From the NCBI RefSeq assembly GCF_031755915.1, contig NC_083385.1:11491001-11555000 (forward strand): a stretch of 64,000 nt of DNA. The letters run 5' to 3'. Both the position numbers and the translations under genes were made by a program. Of this stretch, positions 21,352-35,275 are shown piece after piece. Below the pieces are notes generated by a model. It was not told the DNA's origin. It made no database searches and saw nothing but the letters and a program-made list of their open reading frames with translations. This DNA comes from Ziziphus jujuba (lineage: Eukaryota; Streptophyta; Magnoliopsida; Rosales; Rhamnaceae). How positions within the stretch are numbered: the stretch's first letter is position 1; each line of letters begins with the position of its first letter.

Positions 21352-21589
21352 TTTATATATATATACATATATACATATATACATATATACATGTACTTGC
21401 TTTTACCTTCATGGACACATTTCTTTTCATTTATTATTGAAGAGTTATTATCCAATTTTCACCGGCCTAAATATCTTCAGGGAAAGAGTAAGCTAAACAA
21501 TACTCTAGCCTAGAGTTCAAAAGCATTTTTATTTTGGGGCAAACAAATTTTCAAACAGTTGTCCTCAACGAAACAAAACAAAAGCAGTA

Positions 21590-21895
21590 TTGCCATCTCC
21601 ACCTAGTTTCTTCGTCCCCCAGACAAACTCAGATTTATCCTCCCTATATCATTGATGTCTAATATCGAATGCCCTTCCATTCAACCTTAACGTAGAACAA
21701 TATTTTGTGCATAATTGATAAGCAGAATACTTGTGCTAAGCTCCTGTTTACTGCATTCATAAGAAGAAATGCTAGCCATAACCAACATCATCTATCTCCC
21801 AATACTCCACCCCTTACGTTTAATATTCCTGACTCCAGTGCCTGTTCTAATTCTTATTTTGCTCGCTATGAGTATTTCTATATCATTCTAAACAG
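21590..21895 (-). pseudogene. Partial copy of the CTLH-domain gene exons 8-9
   Basis: This segment aligns by eye to 26800-27180 of the CTLH gene. Shared strings include AAACTCA-ATTTATCCTC, ATTGATGTCTAATA versus ATTAATGTCTTGTA, TTGTGCTAAGCTC, TGTTTACT, CATAAGAAGAAATGCTAG versus CATCAGAAGAAACGCTAG, CATCATC and CTTACGTTTA. It covers the 3' part of exon 9 and the 3' half of exon 8. The 95-bp intron between them is reduced to a short stretch whose first bases still look like the intron start, which favours a DNA-level duplication followed by deletion over a spliced retrocopy. Frames are broken. It lies 3-5 kb downstream of its parent, on the far side of the PPR gene. Confidence 0.7.
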
Positions 21896-22336
21896 GCCTT
21901 TGGGTTCCACTTTCTTTCTTCATATCCTCGATACCTGTAAGATAAGAAAAGATGAAGTATTGATTCAGCTTTTTATTCAACCTAAGTATATGAAAGTATA
22001 AATAAAATATTTTGAACAAACATGTAATACTTATCACCAAACAGTTGGGATACGAAATGAAAAAGAAAATCAAATTAGATTCCAAGAACAGATAAGTTAG
22101 AAGATGGTTCTAGAAATGGGAGATGCATCTGACCATTGTATTTATGGTGTTAATAATGGTTTGTACACGGTATACTTGAAGAAGTCTGAATTTTTGTCAG
22201 TTATCCTTCACAACAAGGGCTTATGCAGTGGTTCAAACAATTTCATCTGACCCACAATGCCAATATCATATTAACCAGTATAACAACATTCAGAGCTTTG
22301 AACGCCCGTTGGAAAGTCATCAGATTTTTCAGTTGT
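21896..22336. other. Spacer and 3' flank of the PPR gene
   Basis: No exon is recognised. The part nearest 22336 is expected to be 3' untranslated sequence of the minus-strand PPR gene. Confidence 0.5.
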
Positions 22337-24244
22337 TTAGCTTCCACTCTCTATCCAACTGTTTCCTGATGGCTTAACTGTTCCTCTATTCTCCATTTGC
22401 TTTCTCACCTTTAGAGAATCATCCCACCTTCCAGCTCTTGCAAATATATTAGACAAAGTCACATAGTGCCCAGCATGTTCAGGTTCCAATAGGACCAACT
22501 GTTCAGCAGCCAGTTTTGCAACATCAACATTTTGGTGGGATCGACAGGCAGCTAGCAGCGTCCCCCAAATAGATTTATCAGGCTCAAGAGGCATATTCTG
22601 AATAAAAGTAACAGCATCTTGGAGCCGACCTGCACGTGCTAGCATATCAACAATGCAAGCATAATGCTCCATACTGGGGGTTAAGCAATAGTATTTCGTC
22701 ATTTTATGGAATACTTCAAGGCCCTCATTCACAAGACCTGAGTGACTACAAGCTGAAAGGACAGAGGTAAATGTCATGGAATCAGGCTCAAGGGCTGATT
22801 GTCTCATCTCTTTCAGAAGCTCAAGAGCAGCTTGGCCAAGCCCATGCATTCTAAACCCTCCCATCATGGAATTCCATGAAACTACATCTCTGGTGAGCAT
22901 GTTAGAAAATACCAAGGATGCTGATCTTATGCATCCACATTTGGAGTACATGTAGATCAGTGCATTCCACACAGGAGTAACTAAATCAAAGCAACCTTTC
23001 CTGATGAAGGCATGAATTTGCTTTCCAGATTTTAAATCACAGACTGGCAAAACAGTCGATATTGTTGTTCGGTCATTCTTGATTCCAGCTCTTTGCATTT
23101 TGCTAAAACATTCCAGAGCCGAATGCTCCAATCCCACATCAGCAAAACCAAGTATCATGGCATTCCAAGTAACAACATCAGCTTGGTCCATTAATTTAAA
23201 CACATTCTTTGCATCCTGAAGTCTTCCATACTTAGCATACATCGTCAACAAAGTGGCACCCGCTGAATTATAAAATGCAATGCAAGATTTCATTTTGATT
23301 CCATAGCTATGGATTTCTCTTCCACCTGACAAAGACCCCAGATGCCTACAGGAGACTAGGACTCCAGAAAGACAATCCAAATCAGGGGAAATCATGCCAC
23401 TGCTTATCATATCCCTGAAAATCCTCAAGGATACTTCATGATTCCCAATCCTTGAATAACCTTTGATCAAAGTGGTCCATGAGATTATATTAGGCTCTTT
23501 AATCCGTTCAAATATATTCCAAGCTTCGTCACATAGTCTCATTTGGCAATAAGCGTCCATTACAATGTTCCAAGTGACAACATCAGGCTCACACCCATCG
23601 AACCTCATGCGATCCAACAGTTTCACGGCTGATTCAAGCAACCCATTATAGACATATCCGGAGATCATCAAATTCCATGAAAGCAAATCTCTTCCCACTA
23701 TCACATCAAAAACCCGCTTAGCATTCTGAACATCCATGCATTTTGAATACATTTCAATCAAAGAATTACAAACTTCCGAACTAAACTCAAAGCCAGACGT
23801 AATCACATCTTTGTGGATCTGCATTCCAGCTTTTAAGCACGAAGATTGAGCACACACCTTTAAGACCTTGGGAAACACATACTCATCAGGCGAAACGCCC
23901 ATCAAAGACATTTCAGCATAGGTTCTGACACATTTCTGGTACATTCCATGCCTAGAATAAAATCCGATAATAGCAGTCCAGGCAAAGACATTTGGTTGAG
24001 ACAATTGATCAAACAATATCCGTGCAGACAACAAATGATCGCAATCTGCATACATCTGGACCAACTTAGTGACTAGGAATGGGTTTCGGCCCAACCCACC
24101 TTGGATTATCTGCTGGTGAACTTGTTTGCCATGATTTAAGGTTTTTGAACTGCAGCAAATTTGTAGGAGTCGATTGAGTTGGAAGCAAGTGTAGCCTCCG
24201 AAATTGGTTGTGGATGGTGATGAAGTAGCTCGTACGACCACCAT
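22337..24244 (-). CDS. Pentatricopeptide repeat protein, PLS class, E subgroup
   Basis: An uninterrupted 635-residue open frame without introns, as usual for plant PPR genes. These proteins bind single organellar RNAs and direct C-to-U editing, splicing or stability in mitochondria or plastids. The N-terminal ~40 residues (start MVVVRATSSPSTTNFGGYTC) are Ser/Thr-rich and basic, fitting an organellar presequence. From about residue 40 a run of P, L and S motifs follows, with typical phrases such as VCNSLIEMYSKCMDVQNAKR, RDLLSWNLMISGYVYNGLLE, PVWNALIYMYSKCGCIRSAS, RDVVSWNSMMGGFRMHG and FTSVLSACSHSGLVNEGLEV. The tail shows the E-region phrases IWGTLLAACRSHQ, GHYVTLSNIFARAGRWDD and a final SGNSWIESGS, then stop. 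The DYW deaminase domain is absent, so editing would need a DYW partner in trans. No frameshift or stop was seen. The RNA target cannot be read from the sequence. Confidence 0.93.
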   Translation of the reverse strand: MVVVRATSSPSTTNFGGYTCFQLNRLLQICCSSKTLNHGKQVHQQIIQGGLGRNPFLVTKLVQMYADCDHLLSARILFDQLSQPNVFAWTAIIGFYSRHGMYQKCVRTYAEMSLMGVSPDEYVFPKVLKVCAQSSCLKAGMQIHKDVITSGFEFSSEVCNSLIEMYSKCMDVQNAKRVFDVIVGRDLLSWNLMISGYVYNGLLESAVKLLDRMRFDGCEPDVVTWNIVMDAYCQMRLCDEAWNIFERIKEPNIISWTTLIKGYSRIGNHEVSLRIFRDMISSGMISPDLDCLSGVLVSCRHLGSLSGGREIHSYGIKMKSCIAFYNSAGATLLTMYAKYGRLQDAKNVFKLMDQADVVTWNAMILGFADVGLEHSALECFSKMQRAGIKNDRTTISTVLPVCDLKSGKQIHAFIRKGCFDLVTPVWNALIYMYSKCGCIRSASLVFSNMLTRDVVSWNSMMGGFRMHGLGQAALELLKEMRQSALEPDSMTFTSVLSACSHSGLVNEGLEVFHKMTKYYCLTPSMEHYACIVDMLARAGRLQDAVTFIQNMPLEPDKSIWGTLLAACRSHQNVDVAKLAAEQLVLLEPEHAGHYVTLSNIFARAGRWDDSLKVRKQMENRGTVKPSGNSWIESGS

Positions 24245-25172
24245 ATTCTGTCGTTAGTCATTTCATTTGGCCACTAGCTTTTCACTACAAAATTAGTGCC
24301 AAAAGTGAAGGAGAATAAAAATAGCTTTGTTTTATATATCAAAATCCCCACGGATTCTCTCGGCCGGCCGATCAATCTCTGCCGTCGACTCGAGTGGCCA
24401 GTGCATCTGCTGGATTGATGACTGAACCAGTATGACAAGTAGGCCAATCGGAGGGCATAAATCGGCTTCGCATGCACTCTAGTGGTACAGTGCGAGGATA
24501 GCAATTAAATCTGACGGCTGAGGACTCGTCACAAGTGGAACGCCGACTTTTTAAGGGTCAAAATGATTCTACGCCCCACCTCGTTCAAATAAATCCAATG
24601 ATCATAACTTATTACCGCACCATAACCTTTTATTTAAATGGTGTAAACAATTTTAACTAAAGAACCCTAGTACACATCAACACGTTGCTTCTAAAATACT
24701 CATGGAAATACCTTTTTTTTTTTTTTTAAATGATGAAAAAATAATGGAATACTTCTAATTTTTTTACTTTTTCCTTCGTTAAGAAATAAAATACTAGCCT
24801 ATGCTGTCACACAACAATATAACTAAAAATTTAAATAACATGTTATTTAGAGTTTTTTACTCGTACAGTATTGAGTCACCCGTATATTATATACATCATC
24901 AAGGAACCAAATTCTCAAGCAAACCAATTGAACCAATCTGACAAATTTGTTTTCATTGATGACTGCTTATTTCGTACACGAAAAACACTTATGCTAATGT
25001 ACAGAGAGCACTCTACAAGTACTTGCCGAATAATTACAACATGCTTACCCTTTCGAACCTACTTGTATACTCATCAGTAATAAGGCATAAATTGAATCAA
25101 ATAATATGAAAAAGAATATATATAGATGTATTGTGTTTATAGTTGACAAGTTGTACAATCCAAAATTCCAAG
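24245..25172. other. Spacer between PPR and CTLH genes
   Basis: The part next to 24244 is the PPR promoter and 5' leader. A GC-richer patch occurs at 24350-24550. The part next to 25172 is the 3' flank of the CTLH gene. No further gene is seen. Confidence 0.55.
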
Positions 25173-28100
25173 TTATGCAAAGATTTGCTGAATGACCGTC
25201 TCAGCATTTCCGTTGTACTCTGCAAGAAGATGGATAGCATCTGCCCTCGGCAAAGCAAGAAATTCCTACATCCACCCAGATTACCAATATATTCATCTAT
25301 CTCTTTTTATAAGATATATATATATATATATATATAGGACAGAAATAAATGCAGTCACACCATAAACTAACGAGTAAGATATGCAACCTTACCATAACCT
25401 TTAGTATTGCATTTTCATCGCAAATCACATCTCTAGAAGAGACTTGGGTTGGACTGCTTCCATCCTCTGACATCCTAGTGCTTGATATTGTAACTTGGGA
25501 AGATCCGTTGGAGCACCTATCAGCATTTGACTTTGATGTGGCATTAGCACTGAACACAGGAGGACTAACCTGTTTCAAGGAATCGATTTGCAAGAGACTT
25601 TCAAAGCGATCTTTACACATCTGAAGCCTAAACCACTCATTATGCGTGTGGAGAGTTGCTCTAATGATTTTCATAAGCAGGGGTTCTTCAATGCCAAGCC
25701 TTTTACCAATTGCAACCTATCAAAGATTTAAAAAAACATAAAAAATAAAAAAATAAAAAAATTCAATTCATCTTGTGTTGATGCATTATATATCAGAAAT
25801 ACTAATGACATTGCATTTAAAATCATGACAACATTATGAACCTTTTAATTGATCATATTCGAACCCTGTATAAAAAAGATCTATTGATAAGCCCTGCTTT
25901 CCAACAAATTTTGCCATTATGATTTTGCTCCCCCTTTTGATTACATTAATATTAAAATTGGAATCAAGTGCAAAATCCTGGCCACAGATGGACTGCTCTA
26001 TGGGTTTTAAGATTCCACATCATTCTTAAAAAGTTACTCTCCTTATAATCTAGTTTACTTCAATTTGGTGCTTTCAAGACTACAAATTTTAATAATAAAC
26101 CAACAGATTTCCTCCTTGGTCAATCTTATGACCCTAACAATCCAAAGTTGTCATAACCATAGAAAAGCACTGCATCCTTCCATGGGTAAACTGCTCAGAT
26201 GACCAGCGTTTAACTATTTAAGTTAGAGACACACCACAATGATTCATGATATGACTAGGTGGACAGCAGTTTTAAAAAAAATAATAATAAAATAAAATAA
26301 AATAAAGAGGCATAAGCATTGACTATTAACATCAATTAATTTCTCTCAACAAGCAAACACATACCTGAAGCGAAGTTGCAAGGGCCTGTAAAGGCAAGCC
26401 TTTGTCAAGTGCATGTTCATTGGGTTGCAGCAATGCCAACAATGTCTCCTTCAAGGGTTTCAACAAAGCTGGATCATTAGCAGCTAAAGGACCTAAATGT
26501 GAACAAGCAACTCTCAGAGCACTAGAATAATCCCCTGAGCCAACGAGCTTAAGGAATTCAACCTAAAATCAGCAAAATGATAAAGCTGAAGAATTCAGTA
26601 TAAAATCATATGAAATGAAAACAATTCAGTATATTCATATACGAAATGAAAACAATTTTTATTCAATGTGTTGAAAATGAAGCAACTGACAATACAGAAT
26701 CCACAAACCTGCTTAAGCTGGAAAAGCAAAATAGGATTTTGCACAAAAAAACTTGCATCCATAGCGTTAACTTCTTCGACAACCTCTGTAGCCATCCCTT
26801 TACTAGCTAGTGCCTTCATCCCCAGCACAAACTCATATTTATCCTCTCTATTATTAATGTCTTGTACAGAATGTCCTTCCAAACCCTGCAAAACAATATA
26901 CTATGATTAAATACGAATAAAATTATCATGATGACAGCTCAGTCCAACAAAATAAACAAATAAATAAATAACCTAAGCCATTACCTGTTGTCCCTGCGAA
27001 ATACATGAGCTGGAAACCAGGGTTGTTGTGCTAAGCTCTTGTTTACTACTTTCATCAGAAGAAACGCTAGGAGTGTAACCTACATCATCATTTCTACCCC
27101 TCCAGCGCTTACGTTTACTCCTTTCTCCAGCAGCATATGTGTTGATTCTGCTCCTTTGCTGAACTCTTATATTTTCATGTTGATGTGATCCACTGGTGCT
27201 ACAGTCTTCATTGGTGCTTGTTGGTTCACAAGCATATCGTAGTTCAACATCAATTCCTTGCATGCTAGTCATGTCAGTACTCTTCTCCGGTGAACCATCC
27301 ATATAAGGAGTAGTAATGGAAGAATCACCATCAGAAACTTTGCTGGCACTACAGTCCACTTCAACAGAACAGTCTCGTGAAGACCAATAACCATGCAGTT
27401 GTTGATCGACTTTCAAAGGTTTCGAAAGAGTTTGAAATCCTGAATTGAAAACATCATAAGAATGTTCATCAGGATAATCAAAAACAAAAATTGCGAAAGA
27501 GCTTAAACATTTTTAGAATAATAATATAAAAAATAGGGAAAAGATTGATTTACCAGAAGGTGATGCAAGACCAGAATCCACAATGCCCCTATAAATGCAA
27601 TACTCACGAACAAGCTCATCAAGCATTGAAACATCCAATTTCATCCGACATAATTCATTCTGCACAAAGAAGAAAAATAATAAAGACCAACTACATAGAC
27701 AAGTTATTTAGTAGAACATCCACAGATCATAGAACCTAAAAGGACTAAAACATATTGTCAAAAAACACTAGCATATAAACTTAAATAAAAAAAGGAACTG
27801 TAAATTTTTGGTTTCAACATAAACCTAGATGTTAACCTTAATGCCTATTAAGCTTCCCCTGATAACTCATGGAGACTATCATATACTTATCTTCAAATAC
27901 TCATCATTCACCTATATAAACCTAAGGGTAGTAGAGAGCAAGGATAAGATGGAAAATATTTAATAATGCTGATGTAACTAGTACAGTATTAAGTGTTGAA
28001 TAACCTGAAACGCCTGGAAGAGATCACCCTTTGAAAATCTCAAGCTATCAATGGCCCCTTGTCTTGTAAGCTCTACAGCATGTGCAAGAGCTTGTATGTC

Positions 28101-30212
28101 CACCTGGTTTTCAAACATTCAGAGACAAAATACATGAAAGGCATGCTCATACTTTAAATGATAGGCTCTTAATACCCAACACTAACAACTTAACACAAGA
28201 AGATGAGGAAAACAAAACAAATACATATCTATGCCCATTAATATAATAAGAAATACTGAAATCCTAGCCCAGCATCCAGTACAATCTATGATTCTCACCT
28301 CATCAAAAGGAGGTGCTTCATACAAGCTCTCTTGGGGTGTTGCAGGGGGATCACGCTCCTCAAGGAGCAACCGCTCAGTAAGATCTGAAATGGGTGATGA
28401 AATTCCTTGTCGAAAGCAAAATCCTTTGTGTATGCTGCAAAATAGTGTGAGGAAAGTGATTGAAACACTAACGTGATGAATGTAACTCGTCAAATCACAA
28501 AATACAAGCACAAGATAAAAATTAAGTTAACAAAGCATTTAAAAATAACCTTATCAAATATCGCAATGTCATTGAAAAGACCGGATCATATGCATGTAAA
28601 TGAGCTCTTAACACAGTGGACATAAGTCCAGCAATGTCAAACCTCCTCCTTTCAGACCACTGAAACCAGTACATCCAAGGTTATTCAGAAGATTAAGAAA
28701 CTTATCAAATATGAATATTTAAAAACATTAATCAAAATTACATGTTGATAAAGGCAAAAAATAACAACACAAAAAGACAGTGGAGACATAGCTGTCTACA
28801 AAATAGAGTACAAACGTACAAATAACATCCCACCTCATTTGCAACTGGAGAAGTCTGGTCATCTTTGTCATATATAAAGGCAAGAAGAACATGCTTGAAT
28901 TCCTCATATGCTTCCTTAAATGCAGACACAGAAATGGGTCAGAATCTAAAGCTCAGAAAAAGACAGAATCATTAAACTCCTTGGAAAAATAAAATTATAA
29001 TAAAAAAAGGCACAATTATTTAACTCTGGGCAGAAAATAAGCAGGGATAGGAAACAAAGGAGTGTCGATGGGGCACGGTATAAAGAGCTTGTACAAAAGG
29101 CTCAGCACGAAATTCTTAAATATACTGAGGGCGAAAAAATGAATGTTATTTTATGAGCATAAATGAAGCATGATATTTACAATCTAGTAACTGATTGTCA
29201 AATCAACATCGTTTCCCATTTCAAATTTTCATGGAACCTTAAAATTCACAAAAGGCAAGCTACGTTACGTCATAGATTTTCATTTTGTTTTTGCGGGGAA
29301 CCATGTTGAGAAAGCACACCACTACAAGCCTCTTTATTTATTAAAAAAAGAAAAATTCTAGAAACACCACCATTTTTTTATTGGAAGAAGGGGGAAAAAA
29401 AAGTAGAAACACTGCTAATAGCACCCAAAAATGATAAAGTAATACATAAAAATGGAATAGGAAGTACCGGATAAGCATCAAGAGCACAAGGAGCCAGAGC
29501 AGTTCTCAGGCAATCAATTGCAGAGTCACGAGCTTCTACAGTCCCTCTTCTCAAAAGCTCAATAAATTTCTTCACAAAAATAAATGTACCAAACAAAAAC
29601 CAATTGAATAGACATAAAATATAGTTTTTAGTTGCCAAGAAAATTAAGGAAAATAGAATAGGAAAAAAAAAGAAAAAAGAAAAAAAAAAACTCGAGCCTC
29701 AAAGCCTCATATGTACATCATAATTCCCATCCAAGAGATGAAGATGACCGATACTCATTTGGATCAGAAACATAACTCAGAGAGAAATCTAGCATTCAGG
29801 CATTAAAGAGATTAAAAATAATAATAATAATAAACGATTAAAAGCGCAGTTAAAACATTTCCCGCATTTTCTCGGCAGCCAAACAAAAGATTGTACATTT
29901 ATAAGGACTGACCTGCTTCTGTAACCGAAAGAGAAGCCTATGATCATCGAGAATGAAAGGAGCGTGGACCCGAAGAAGATCGATAGAAGCATCAACATCA
30001 CCAGTTTCCAATGAACGTCTGATCTGGCGAATGATCAATCTGGAATAATAAGACGACGAAGAAAGTGAAGGAGACGATGATGAAGAAGGTGAAGACGGTG
30101 GAGAAGAAGTCGACGATACAAAGGAGCATGAGTCTTCGATCAAGTTCTCAGATTTGGCGAAATCGATTACTAAAGCATCAAGCGCTTCCCAGTTCACGGG
30201 CGTCGAGTCCAT
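25173..30212 (-). CDS. CTLH/CRA-domain protein (RanBPM-like, At5g66810 type)
   Basis: Twelve exons on the minus strand: 30212-29913, 29569-29468, 28914-28834, 28659-28550, 28434-28299, 28103-28005, 27659-27554, 27439-26985, 26885-26709, 26562-26365, 25716-25393, 25265-25173. All junctions are GT-AG and in phase, giving 726 residues. Residues ~28-53 are a serine/proline run. From ~55 the CTLH module follows (RQIRRSLETGDVDASIDLLR, HAPFILDDHRLLFRLQKQ), then FIELLRRGTVEARDSAIDCL and YEEFKHVLLAFIYDKDDQTS. Residues ~312-462 are a polar, low-complexity linker with a basic patch (RSKRKRWRGRND). The end reads EFLALPRADAIHLLAEYNGN before ETVIQQIFA and stop. CTLH/CRA proteins bind each other in the GID/CTLH E3 ligase family; whether this plant member belongs to that complex is not shown by sequence. 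Exon 1 has no LisH motif that I can recognise. A broken copy of exons 8-9 lies at 21590-21895. Confidence 0.93.
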
Positions 30213-31776
30213 TTTTTTTCCTTTTATTTTCCCGGAAAATTATATTGGGTCTGAGAAAGATAAGAAAACTGAGACAGACACAAATAAAAATACCACTATT
30301 TCGGTTTTAAAAAGGGGGAAAATTCCCTGAGCAGCAAGAAAGGCGGCGATGGTGTGGTGAAAAAAAAAAAAAAGAAAAAAAAGAAATCAGACTGGAGGTT
30401 ATATATGTGCCAGGTGTCAGTTTTATGAAAGAGGTTATTTGTTAATCTTACCTGCCAAGTCAAAAAAAATTTTTTTACTGACATATACGTGTACGTCTAG
30501 GATCCGCCGTGCCAATTAATGTCCGTTCGTAACTTCGTACTTTCATCCTTTCAACCGCCTTTGTTGGTAGTGGACTTGTGTCCTAACTCCTACGCCCCTA
30601 ATAAACAAACAAAAAAATTTGTTTTTTTATTTTTTTTCTTTGATTAGAAAAATAAAAAACGATACTTTAGAAATTTAATCTTTATGTTAGGAAAAATTGC
30701 TTTATATCTATGTGTTTCGTGGGTTCTATTATTTTATTTTTGAATTTTTTTTATAAAATTATAATTAATTTTATTTTTGTTGTAATATCTCAATTTTTTT
30801 ACATAATCAATATAATAATAAAAAACCACTCAAGATTAAATAATTTCTTCGAATATTACATTATATTTGGTTTCAAGGATAACAATCATATATATATATA
30901 TATATATTTTGTCATTCAATAAATTATCAACCAATGTTAATATCTTTCTTCTTCTCTTTTTTTTTAAAAAAAAAAAATTATTTGATTGATAGAGAAGTGT
31001 ATTATCATTATGCAATAATAAAAATAAAATCCATTTGGACAAGTAAGCCCAAGGCCCGGGACATAAAAGAATCTTCATATTGACATCATCCATGCAAGCA
31101 TTGCATCACAATTTGATCTTTTTCCACATGGGTTGACTTCTTGCTAGAAATAGGTAACTATTCCACTGTAAAAACCAGAGTCCTATAGACCTGAATAAGA
31201 AAACAAATGAAGAAATCTACTAAGACGTATTTGGTTTGGTTCTCTAGCTCAATGAGTACGTAATTCCACCATCGCCAGGCGCTACATTTAAAAGGGCATT
31301 CCTTCAATGAGAAAGCAGAAAACCACATTTACAATTGACCAATAATTGAACTTTTGGAATTGGGTGTTCTTATCACCATTATTTATGTTATTTCTGGTTG
31401 CATAGGCACTATCTTCATTCCCTTTTCCAGAGAATACAACCAAACTGTAACAAATCAATCAAATGGGAGATGCCCTGAAATAATAGAAGCTACATGGGAA
31501 ATGAATAATTCTGAAGTATGGCCTCAATATGGAAATCTTCTTTAACGGAGTTTTTCATCTTACCAATTAAAATATATACTATGGAGGGAGTTGATATAAA
31601 GTCTATCGGCATCACTGGAAACAATGGTAAACAACAACAACAACCACAGAAAAAAAATAAAAAAAAATAAAATTATAGTGCCACATCCAATTTGGAAATG
31701 GCAAATCCAAAGCAAATCACATTTGTATTCATGAATCCTAAAATTGGGAACCTACAGTTTGTATAAAATCTAGCTT
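30213..31776. other. CTLH promoter side and MAP1D 3' flank
   Basis: The first few hundred bases upstream of 30212 should hold the CTLH promoter and leader, including an A-rich tract at 30361-30384. The remainder is AT-rich with a TA microsatellite near 30888-30906. The segment nearest 31777 is the MAP1D 3' untranslated region. No other exon is recognised. Confidence 0.5.
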
Positions 31777-32025
31777 CTAACACTGAGTCAGTATCTCAGC
31801 CCCATTCTCTGTTATTAATATGGTGTGTTCAAACTGGGCTGACAAGCTTCCATCTTCTGTAACGACCGTCCAATCATCATCCCAAATGACTGGATGTATG
31901 CTACCTATTGTCAGCATTGGTTCTGTACAAATTGACCATTAGCAAAAAGACTACATTAACTATACCAGATTTAATTGAAGATTTTAAAATGTTAATGTTG
32001 AATAGAAAAGATTTTTTTATTTTTA

Positions 32026-32058
<33 letters not shown>

Positions 32059-32552
32059 TTTTGGGACAATGATGTGATTGAATAAATAAATTTGTTACCA
32101 CAGAATTAATAAATTTGTTACCACCAAAACAAAATATGTTTCTAAACGATATATCTAATTGACATTGACAATAATAGTATTTTCTTTCCAAGTAATAGAG
32201 CCCTAACGAAGAAAATATATAAGTAGTGAAGAAGTTCTTTTCTTTCCTCACCCCTGTTCTTTTATAATCATTTTCAATTTTACTCAGCCAAATTTTATGT
32301 TTTACTTTTATAAGCCAAATATGCATCTAGGAAGTGCCTAGGTGATGGTTTGAATAACAATAATAAATTGAAAAACATCAACCACATATCATGAGCATGA
32401 CAGTCAACGAACAACTAAGGTTTGTGGAAATACATTACCAATTGTGAAAGTTTGATTCAACATCATTCGCCCACTATCCTTGTTCCCTATAAGAAATAAC
32501 ATATGTTACTTCAAACTATCTTAAGCTCTTAAACAGTAAATGCATAAGTATG

Positions 32553-32588
<36 letters not shown>

Positions 32589-35234
32589 AAGAGAGTGACA
32601 GACAGACAGAGACAGTACGGTTAAACATTGCAAGTGATTATTATTAAGATAGCTATTGAAGAAGATAATCTGAGGAAAACTCTAGCTCTCCATAATTCAT
32701 ACATTGTGTTCTTTGTTAAGAGGAATGCCTTAAGATCTAGAATACAAAGGCATCTTCCTACAACATTATCAACTTTTATGCCCATTGCGAATTTTTTGAA
32801 TAAATTTTCAGTAACCAACTTTATGCTATTTTATTCAGTTTTCAATTGAAACTAATGCACAGTAGATAAATTATCATGATCTGCAAACAAAAATCATGAT
32901 GCAGATGATATCAAATTACAGCCTAAACAAAGGTGAATATTGAATATTGAAGAGCGGATAAGCATAAAAGGCCAGGATGCTTACTGTAGTGTAGAACAAC
33001 TGGATCAGAGTGAAAAACACGTCCAACCCCATGCCCTACAAATTGTCTAACAACACCATAACGATATTTATCTCCATGATCACTTGTCAAGAAATAAAAT
33101 TAAATGAGTTAGAACTCAGTGGAATTTGGCAAATGAAAGAAATAAAATTCTTTAAAATTTCTCTAGTTCATATCAACACAGAGCATTTTCATAGACTAAG
33201 AAAAGAAGTATAAAGGAGATGTCTCACTGAATTGTTTTGCCGATTTTCTTGAATTCCACTCCTGGTGCACATATTGATATTGCTTTATATAGACAATCTT
33301 TCGTTACCTAGGGCAATTATTCAAAAAAGTTATAATCGTAAGCATAACTAGAAAGTCATTTGGAGGTAGGAGGGTTGCAATGGCTACAGTAGTAAGAGCT
33401 GGGGGAAGTGAATAGGCTATAGTTTTGACTAATCTTAAGCAAAAACGAAAATGAAGTATTGACACCCAATCTTCTTCTTTCATAAGCAAAGATGAAAGAG
33501 ATGGCTACCTCGACTAGGTTTCTGGCCTCATCATCAACATTGCCACAAAAGAAAGTAGCTGATGTGTCACCATGATACCCCTGCAAATTACAACCCAATA
33601 CCAAGTAAAACATCTCTAGAATGAATAATCGTAAATGAGCAAAATGAGTAAAGAATATACTGTGTACAACAATTAGACTAAGATGTTGGTAGGCTAAAAA
33701 TTATTCACTCATTCTGTGCCAATAACAATGCAACTAGACCCCCTAACTTGAACAGGTTTTACATTTTCCCAACCTCACCATCGGCTCGCATGCTTGATAC
33801 AGTGGTAAAGGTGCATATCCATTACATCTAAATTAAAGCGCATAAGCATTACATTTCAATTAAAGTATAAAAGCTAGAAATTGAAGATACCTACATTTAA
33901 GTAGACGGTAACATCAATATTGATTATATCACCATCCTGCAAATTAACGCCTATATCAGTGATTGCAAATTTTTTTAGGCTTTTCAATAATTTAGCAACG
34001 TAGGACAAAGCAATCTAATAACTTTAATAAAAGGACCTCAAGTGCACGGGAATCTGGTATTCCATGGCAGATGCATTCATTCACTGATGTGCAGACACTC
34101 TTCGGAAACCCACCATACCCAAGAGGTGAAGGGTAAGCCCCATTGTCAATAATCATTTGGTGAACAGCTTCGTCAATTTCATCTGTCTTTGTGCCTGGCT
34201 GCCAACATATGCAACAATTAAAACTTTCACACAAAACAACTCTAAACAGTGCAAGAAAAATGCCGGTCCATCGCCAATTACTTATTAACTAGAAACCTAA
34301 ATATAGCTGGACTGAAATTATTTTGATAGAATCATGAATGTGGATTGGAAACTTGAAAGTGCATATATCGATGCCTTCATAATAAATAAACAGTGGCTAG
34401 TTACAGTACACCGACTAAAACCCAAAAGAACTGATTTCACTGAGGGAAGGAATTGTAAAAAAATAAGAAGCTGAGCGACAGTGTACATAAAAACTGAATG
34501 TCATCCTCAAAGTTTATACATCTAATACTCAGTGGGATTATTGCCCCTGTATTGACTAACAAACTACAATGTACTAACAGACACGACCAACAACCCAGAA
34601 GAAGAAAATCACCTGGACCAACGTGCCAGCATATTCAAGAACCTTGGCAGCAAGCCTTCCAGAAGCTCTCATGCATTCTATTCCTTTCTCATCATGTACT
34701 TCAGGTCCACTAGCAATGCCTGGAGGTCTCTTAGATTTTACATAAGGGGGTTTGAGTATATGATCTGGAACAGGTCGAAGAGGGGATACTTTTCCAGGTC
34801 TAAGGCGTTTACGTTTGGTATTTGTAGATTCATCAACATTTCTAATAATTTATAACAGGTGGGGTCTACAATTAGAACATACAAAACAGGTCCATATTGG
34901 AAAGCACATACCATAAAATATTAATATATAATCTTGTTATAAATAAAAAATATTAACATCAAATTAAAATTTGCATAAGCAAACAGGCCTACCTTCTATT
35001 AAACAACAGATTGGTCAAACCAGAAAATGTTCTTGGCAACTGCATGTACAAATGCTTAGCTCCTGCGTACAACAAATTAAATTGAAAAAAAAAAAAACAC
35101 AGAGAAACACAATTATTAGAATGGCTTAAATTCATGAAATTATTACTAATTATGAAAAAACGATAATACAAATTAAAAGTGGAAAAAGAAACAGGAAGCC
35201 AAATCGAATTTATTACATGAAGTATTCATGTAAT

Positions 35235-35275
<41 letters not shown>

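Noticed and set aside
25349..25624. Plus-strand open frame opposite CTLH exon 11
   Set aside because: It is the antisense shadow of a well-supported exon; no independent motif.
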